Below, piece after piece: positions 61,866 to 64,000 of a DNA stretch of 64,000 nt. The stretch spans positions 62,001-126,000 of the forward strand of contig JBDXFZ010000111.1 of the NCBI GenBank assembly GCA_039990395.1. Reading direction: 5' to 3'. The notes beneath the pieces are model-generated. The model was not told the DNA's origin and ran no database searches. It saw only the letters and a program-made list of their open reading frames with translations. A program made the translations under genes and the position numbers. Position 1 is the stretch's first letter; each line of letters begins with the position of its first letter. The DNA comes from CALINF01 sp039990395. GTDB taxonomy: Bacteria > Pseudomonadota > Gammaproteobacteria > Pseudomonadales > Halieaceae.

Positions 61866-62282
61866 TTATTCCTTGGCCTTGCGAACGTACAACACCAACG
61901 AGTGATCAATCAGTTCGAAGCCATGGCTGGCGGCAATTTCCCGCTGGCGCTGTTCGATCACATCGTCGTGAAACTCGATCACTTCTCCGCTGGACATTTC
62001 AACCATGTGATCATGGTGCTCACCCTTGTCGATCTCAAACACCGAGTGGCCTGTCTCAAAATTGTGACGAGTCACTAGCCCTGCGGTTTCAAACTGCGTG
62101 AGCACGCGGTAAACCGTGGCCAAACCCACGTCCTCACCAGCATCGCGCAGTGCGCCATAAACATCTTCAGCGCTCATGTGCTGGCGTCCGGTGCCTGATG
62201 ATTCAAGAATCTGCAGGATCTTTACGCGTGGCAAAGTGACCTTGAGCCCCGCTTTGCGTAACTCCTGATTTTCCTCTGTCAT
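61866..62282 (-). CDS. fur: Ferric uptake regulator Fur, cysteine-free
   Basis: Iron-responsive repressor of 138 residues. The winged helix includes LKVTLPRVKILQILE and the recognition helix region VGLATVYRVLTQFETAGLV. Metal ligands of the regulatory site are seen in GEHHDHMVEM and FELIDHSLVLYV. The structural CxxC found after HDH in E. coli Fur is replaced by EMSSG and the whole protein contains no cysteine, so any structural zinc must be bound differently; P. aeruginosa Fur is similarly Cys-poor. Divergent from bamE across 75 bp, which contains an inverted repeat. Confidence 0.95.
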   Translation of the reverse strand: MTEENQELRKAGLKVTLPRVKILQILESSGTGRQHMSAEDVYGALRDAGEDVGLATVYRVLTQFETAGLVTRHNFETGHSVFEIDKGEHHDHMVEMSSGEVIEFHDDVIEQRQREIAASHGFELIDHSLVLYVRKAKE

Positions 62283-62312
62283 GGTGCGGGGGGTTCTCTG
62301 TCCAGTTGAGTA

Positions 62313-62338
62313 CGGGTATCATGCCACCCCAATACCCG
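62313..62338. promoter_or_regulatory. Inverted repeat between fur and bamE
   Basis: CGGGTAT and ATACCCG, perfect 7-bp arms with a 12-base spacer, 31 bp from the fur start and 20 bp from the bamE start. It may be a shared operator or an mRNA leader hairpin. It does not look like a Fur box. Confidence 0.35.
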
Positions 62339-62357
62339 AAGTGGAAGTTTCCGCCCC

Positions 62358-62798
62358 ATGCGCGCCTTGTTTATTACACTCCTTATTCTGTGCTTGCCCG
62401 CCTGCGGCTTCGTTGGGTTTCCGGGTGTTTACAAAATCAACGTTGAGCAAGGCAATTTGATAGACCAGGACATGGTCGATCAGCTCAAGGTTGGCATGAG
62501 CCGGCGCCAGGTGCGCTTCATTATGGGAACACCACTGATCGAAGATACCTTTAACCCCGACCGCTGGGATTACCCCTACGTATTGCGCAACGGCGACGAC
62601 ATTCTGCGTGAAGCACGCGTAACGGTACATTTTGATGGCGATAAACTGACGGATGTCACTGGCGATGTTGTTCCCGCGTGGGCAAGTACTGCCCCACCTG
62701 CTGCAGAACCTATTGCAGAACCTATTGCCGAGCCCGCGGATGCAGACGCAGAAGAAGAGCCAGCAGAAGCATCCGACGATGCCAGCGAGACCAGCTAG
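62358..62798 (+). CDS. bamE: Outer-membrane assembly lipoprotein BamE
   Basis: Small lipoprotein of the BAM complex, 146 residues. Signal peptide with lipobox LPAC (Cys16). The BamE fold follows: VYKINVEQGNLIDQDMVDQL, KVGMSRRQVRFIMGTPLIED (the conserved KxGMxxxQV-GTP motif) and DRWDYPYVLRNGDD. The last ~35 residues are an extra acidic, Ala/Glu/Pro-rich tail with a short repeat (IAEPIAEPADADAEEE), absent from E. coli BamE (113 residues). The fur-bamE-rnfH-ratA-recN grouping is the standard gammaproteobacterial one. Confidence 0.94.
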   Translation: MRALFITLLILCLPACGFVGFPGVYKINVEQGNLIDQDMVDQLKVGMSRRQVRFIMGTPLIEDTFNPDRWDYPYVLRNGDDILREARVTVHFDGDKLTDVTGDVVPAWASTAPPAAEPIAEPIAEPADADAEEEPAEASDDASETS

Positions 62799-62827
62799 TT
62801 ATTCTTCTCTTATTTTCTGAGCTCTGA

Positions 62828-63166
62828 CTAACTCTTACCGTCTGACTCTGAACGACGCTCTTTGGCCCGCGCAGCTCGCGCCTTGCGCACCTCTTTAGGA
62901 TCTGCAATGAGGGGCCGATAGATTTCTACCCTGTCACCCTCACGTAGCACCTGCGTCGGCGCCACTACTTTCCCGAAGATGCCCAGCTTGGCATCGGCCA
63001 CTACCAGCTCATCGTACTGCTGCGCCAATGCAGATTGTTCTGCCGCCTGCATCGCAGTCGTGCCCGCCGGTACATCCAGCGCCAGCAGCGACTGGTTGTC
63101 GGGTAGCGCGTAGGCCACTTCCACCTTAATGGTGGCAGGCGCGTTGTCTGACGGTTCGTTGCTCAT
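62828..63166 (-). CDS. rnfH: RnfH family ubiquitin-like protein
   Basis: About 112 residues with a beta-grasp (ubiquitin/ThiS-like) fold: KVEVAYALPDNQSLLALDV, then IFGKVVAPTQVLREGDRVEIYRPL, ending in a basic tail rich in Lys, Arg and Ala (KEVRKARAARAKERR). The function is unknown; formerly annotated RatB. Possible starts are ATG 63166, 5 bp after the ratA stop and chosen here, or ATG 63178, which overlaps it. The longer frame to 63253 is antisense-free but has no similarity. Confidence 0.88.
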   Translation of the reverse strand: MSNEPSDNAPATIKVEVAYALPDNQSLLALDVPAGTTAMQAAEQSALAQQYDELVVADAKLGIFGKVVAPTQVLREGDRVEIYRPLIADPKEVRKARAARAKERRSESDGKS

Positions 63167-63170
63167 TGCG

Positions 63171-63602
63171 TTATCCATACATCTGTTTGGCGCGCCGCCC
63201 AACTGAATCCACCAAGTTATTGGTGACTTTGTCGAACAAGCGGGTTGCCGCAACGCCTAGCAGGCCGTTGCTAACATTAAACTCAAGCACCAGACTTACC
63301 TTACAGGCTTCGTCACCCAAACTGGTGAAGTCCCAACGGCCTGCAAAGTGATCAAACGGCCCTTCTATCAGCTCAAGCACAATACTTTGGCCCGCTACCA
63401 TACGATTGCGAGTCGCAAAGCTCTGCTTGATACCACCCTTGGCAAGATCGAGTCGCGCCTCCAGTAAATCCGGTTCGCGCAGCAGAATTTCTGCCCCCAC
63501 ACAGCCGTCCATGTACTGAGGGTAAGATTCCACATCATTCACCAGGCTAAACACCTGCTCGGCAAAATAAGGCAGCAGCAAACTCCGATCAATACGTGTC
63601 AT
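63171..63602 (-). CDS. ratA: RatA / COQ10-type START-domain protein
   Basis: 143 residues of the polyketide-cyclase/START fold. Signatures are FSLVNDVESYPQYMDGC near the N-terminus, ARLDLAKGGIKQSFATRN in the centre, GRWDFTSLG, and the C-terminal VTNNLVDSVGRRAKQMYG. E. coli RatA was described as a ribosome-association toxin; the family is also related to ubiquinone-binding COQ10, so the role is debated. Co-transcribed with rnfH. smpB, which usually flanks ratA, does not appear before the window ends. Confidence 0.92.
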   Translation of the reverse strand: MTRIDRSLLLPYFAEQVFSLVNDVESYPQYMDGCVGAEILLREPDLLEARLDLAKGGIKQSFATRNRMVAGQSIVLELIEGPFDHFAGRWDFTSLGDEACKVSLVLEFNVSNGLLGVAATRLFDKVTNNLVDSVGRRAKQMYG

Positions 63603-63630
63603 ATCAGCAAATAATGGACCAAAAACGAGG

Positions 63631-64000
63631 CTAAAGATTCAACAGCGCGGCGATCAGCAGAACGCCTATGGCTGGCGGAGCAATATACCGCAGTAAGAAA
63701 ACAAGAAGCCAGAAAAACAGGTTGGACTCGCGATACAGCTCTGCCCGAAGTAACGGTATCCGCATGCACCAGCCCACAAAAATAGTGGTAAACAAAGCCA
63801 CTATGGGCAGCAGCCAATCAGCCGTGAGTGCATCGAGCAGCAGGAAGAAATTCCAGTCCTGTAGATACTGATCCGGCGCAGCCGGGCGAAAAGAGAAAAT
63901 AATAGCAACGCCCATCAGCCACAATGCAGCGCCAATCGCCGTAACCGCTGTCAGCCGGCGTATGCGAAAGCGCTGTTTCACGGTGGCCACAATCGGCTCA
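63631..64000 (-). CDS. Sodium-dependent (NSS/SLC6-type) transporter, C-terminal part only
   Basis: The last ~122 residues of a protein that continues beyond the right edge. It contains three hydrophobic segments (ALWLMGVAIIFSF, LLPIVALFTTIFVGWCM, APPAIGVLLIAALLNL). The start EPIVATVKQRF and the loop LQDWNFFLLLDALTADWLL match the C-terminal end of bacterial neurotransmitter:sodium symporters. The substrate, likely an amino acid or osmolyte, cannot be told. The GTG at 63990 is internal, not the start. Confidence 0.75.
   Translation of the reverse strand, partial: EPIVATVKQRFRIRRLTAVTAIGAALWLMGVAIIFSFRPAAPDQYLQDWNFFLLLDALTADWLLPIVALFTTIFVGWCMRIPLLRAELYRESNLFFWLLVFLLRYIAPPAIGVLLIAALLNL

Overview
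This window looks like a chromosomal segment of a free-living, probably marine, gammaproteobacterium. The evidence is a full set of gammaproteobacterial housekeeping genes (fabV, miaE, homodimeric-type aceE/aceF, bepA, nadA, aceK, dapB-dnaJ-dnaK-grpE-hrcA, recN, fur, bamE, rnfH, ratA) combined with a glucosylglycerate-type compatible-solute cluster and a sodium-coupled transporter. I cannot name the genus from sequence alone. I see no rRNA, tRNA, insertion sequence, phage gene or CRISPR array. The left edge cuts a type II secretion ATPase (gspE) and the right edge cuts an NSS-family sodium symporter.

Layout. 1-5.1 kb (minus): gspE fragment, a fatty-acyl/methylmercaptopropionyl-CoA ligase, a metallo-beta-lactamase-fold hydrolase and fabV. 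5.4-12.2 kb: miaE and a family 2-like glycosyltransferase (plus), facing an operon (minus) for D-glycerate kinase, glycosyl-phosphoglycerate phosphatase, glycosyl-3-phosphoglycerate synthase and a GH13_18 phosphorylase. Together these can make glucosylglycerate and recover its parts. 12.3-16.7 kb: pyruvate dehydrogenase E2 and E1 behind two matching palindromic operators. 17-26 kb: a lipoprotein M16 peptidase, a PerM-type permease, an acyltransferase-SGNH protein, a TusA-like protein, bepA and nadA. 26.3-31.9 kb: two GGDEF-EAL cyclic-di-GMP proteins and a secreted subtilisin.

32-41.5 kb is the unusual part. A small secreted protein with seven GYKWG motifs, five of them in a nearly identical 39-bp tandem repeat, is followed by a tightly overlapping three-gene operon. 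That operon holds a 14-blade Reg_prop hybrid histidine kinase (HisKA-HATPase-REC-REC-HPt), a second Reg_prop membrane sensor whose kinase core is degenerate, and a cytoplasmic ApbE-like protein that lacks the usual catalytic residues. No DNA-binding output protein is adjacent. I do not recognise this as a described system, and its base composition looks lower in G+C than that of its neighbours.

41.5-53 kb: an enoyl-CoA hydratase, tag, a MATE transporter, a tandem double TetR regulator with tesB, and a six-gene minus-strand operon of two acyl-CoA dehydrogenases, an SDR, aceK and two histidine phosphatases. This suggests growth on fatty acids with glyoxylate-shunt control. 53-60 kb: the heat-shock block hrcA-grpE-dnaK-dnaJ-dapB-cnoX, with sigma-32-like promoters before grpE and dnaK and a clear terminator after cnoX. 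60-64 kb: recN (possible LexA box), a cysteine-free fur, bamE, rnfH and ratA.
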